A stretch of DNA of 64,000 nucleotides from positions 3,756,001 through 3,820,000 of the forward strand of contig NZ_CP151587.1 of NCBI RefSeq assembly GCF_038396845.1, given 5' to 3'. The position numbers were made by a program, and so were the translations under genes. Position 1 is the stretch's first letter; every line of letters begins with the position of its first letter. Shown here in pieces: positions 63,190 to 64,000 of the stretch. The notes under the pieces are model-generated. The model saw only the letters and a list, made by a program, of their open reading frames with translations, was not told where the DNA came from and searched no databases. The DNA comes from Gymnodinialimonas sp. 57CJ19 (lineage in GTDB: Bacteria > Pseudomonadota > Alphaproteobacteria > Rhodobacterales > Rhodobacteraceae).

Positions 63190-64000
63190 ATGCGACAGCT
63201 ACTCACCTATGACCTAATGGAATCGATGCGCGTCACAAATCAGTGGATGGGCGCGTCGGCCCGGGCGCTGTGCAGCTACCCGCAGCTTGGCCTTGCCGCG
63301 AACCCCTTCATTCAGCTGACCGCCGCTTGGGGCGAAGTCACAGAGCGCAGTTTTGAGCGTATGGCAGCCAAGCCCGATTGGGGCATCTCCTCGATCCCCG
63401 GCAAAGACGGTCGCGACCACATTGTCTCGATCGAGCCCGTGGTGAAACGCCCCTTCGGCGACCTGATCCGCTTCGACGTGCAGGGCCGAGAGCCCACAGG
63501 CCGCAAGATCCTGCTCGTGGCACCGATGTCGGGCCACTACGCCACGCTGCTGCGCAAAACGGTGATCTCGCTGCTGCCCGATGCCGATGTCTACATCACG
63601 GATTGGCACAATGCGCGCGATATTCCGGTTAGCGAGGGCAAGTTCGATATTGAGGATTACACCCTCTACCTTGTTGATTTCATGCGCGAGATGGGTCCCG
63701 AAACCAATGTGATCGCGGTTTGTCAGCCGGCGCCACTGGCGCTGGCCGCCACGGCCTATCTGGCCGAGGAAGACCCCAAGGCGCAGCCCCGAACCCTGAC
63801 GCTGATCGGCGGGCCGATTGACCCTGACGCCGCCGCAACCGACGTGACCGACTTTGGCCGCCGGGTGACGATGGGCCAGTTGGAAAAGTTCGTCGTCCAG
63901 CGCGTCGGCTTCAAATACGCGGGCGCAGGACGGATGGTCTATCCGGGCATCCAGCAGCTTTCCAGCTTCATGGCGATGAACGCCGAGAACCACGCCAAGG
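63190..64000 (+). CDS. phaZ: Intracellular PHA depolymerase (5' part)
   Basis: The 270 visible codons start at ATG 63190 after a GGAG ribosome site and run off the right edge. MRQLLTYDLMESMRVTNQWM, VAPMSGHYATLLRKTV, YITDWHNARDIPV and VIAVCQPAPLALAATAYLAEE match type PhaZ1 intracellular depolymerases, in which the Cys of CQP is the likely nucleophile. It is divergent from phaC, the usual arrangement in Rhodobacteraceae. It degrades stored PHA granules. Confidence 0.92.
   Translation, partial: MRQLLTYDLMESMRVTNQWMGASARALCSYPQLGLAANPFIQLTAAWGEVTERSFERMAAKPDWGISSIPGKDGRDHIVSIEPVVKRPFGDLIRFDVQGREPTGRKILLVAPMSGHYATLLRKTVISLLPDADVYITDWHNARDIPVSEGKFDIEDYTLYLVDFMREMGPETNVIAVCQPAPLALAATAYLAEEDPKAQPRTLTLIGGPIDPDAAATDVTDFGRRVTMGQLEKFVVQRVGFKYAGAGRMVYPGIQQLSSFMAMNAENHAK

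Overview
The window comes from a high-GC alphaproteobacterium, most likely a Rhodobacteraceae (roseobacter-group) species. The reasons are a 14-subunit complex I (nuo) locus interspersed with small family-specific genes (DUF5333- and DUF5337-like proteins, a NuoE with an extra helix-hairpin-helix tail), the order nuoN-birA-coaX-rnj, a leucine/isovalerate degradation cluster, and a PHA cluster with phaZ divergent from phaC-phaP-phaR. This assignment is inferred from gene content only. No rRNA, tRNA or CRISPR array was recognised.

Layout. 1-6.8 kb: housekeeping and small genes, mostly on the + strand (SnoaL-like protein, prfC, a protein with an Ada-like CxxC motif, a lipoprotein, a DEAD-box helicase with a long charged tail), closed by a bidirectional terminator. 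6.9-34.3 kb: a minus-strand block read from nuoA (34.3 kb) to nuoN, then birA, coaX and rnj. All nuoA-N genes are present. Between them lie a trypsin-like protease, a sulfotransferase, two secreted proteins built from a repeated two-cysteine module, a membrane-anchored helix-hairpin-helix protein, small lipoproteins and membrane proteins, and a carboxymuconolactone-decarboxylase-like protein. Between nuoA and nuoB the order is broken by a + strand DUF3137-like gene, a truncated paralogue of it, and a perfect 63-bp direct repeat.

34.4-44.4 kb: a minus-strand leucine/isovalerate catabolism cluster (ivd, mccB, mccA, mvaB, liuC-like hydratase, acyl-CoA ligase) with a GST-family gene and two small exported proteins. 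A perfect TGAACG-CT-CGTTCA palindrome sits just upstream of ivd. 44.8-46.3 kb: PhzF-like and TerB-like genes. 46.5-59.1 kb: a + strand cluster with a polar amino-acid type ABC transporter (one ATPase, two tandem binding proteins, two permeases), two glutamine-synthetase-like ligases, a glutamine amidotransferase, an FAD amine oxidase, a DegT-type and a class III aminotransferase. It resembles gamma-glutamylation routes for amines (Puu/Spu type), but no aldehyde dehydrogenase is present, so the substrate is open. 59.2-64 kb: a broken GNAT gene, a lipoprotein, then phaR, phaP and phaC, with phaZ running off the end.

The most unusual structure is a pair of short arrays (50075-50160 and 57569-57656). 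Each holds four perfect 20-bp palindromes centred on TTGCAA with a 22-23 nt period. The two arrays are mirror images of each other, and every difference between corresponding units is compensated on the other arm.
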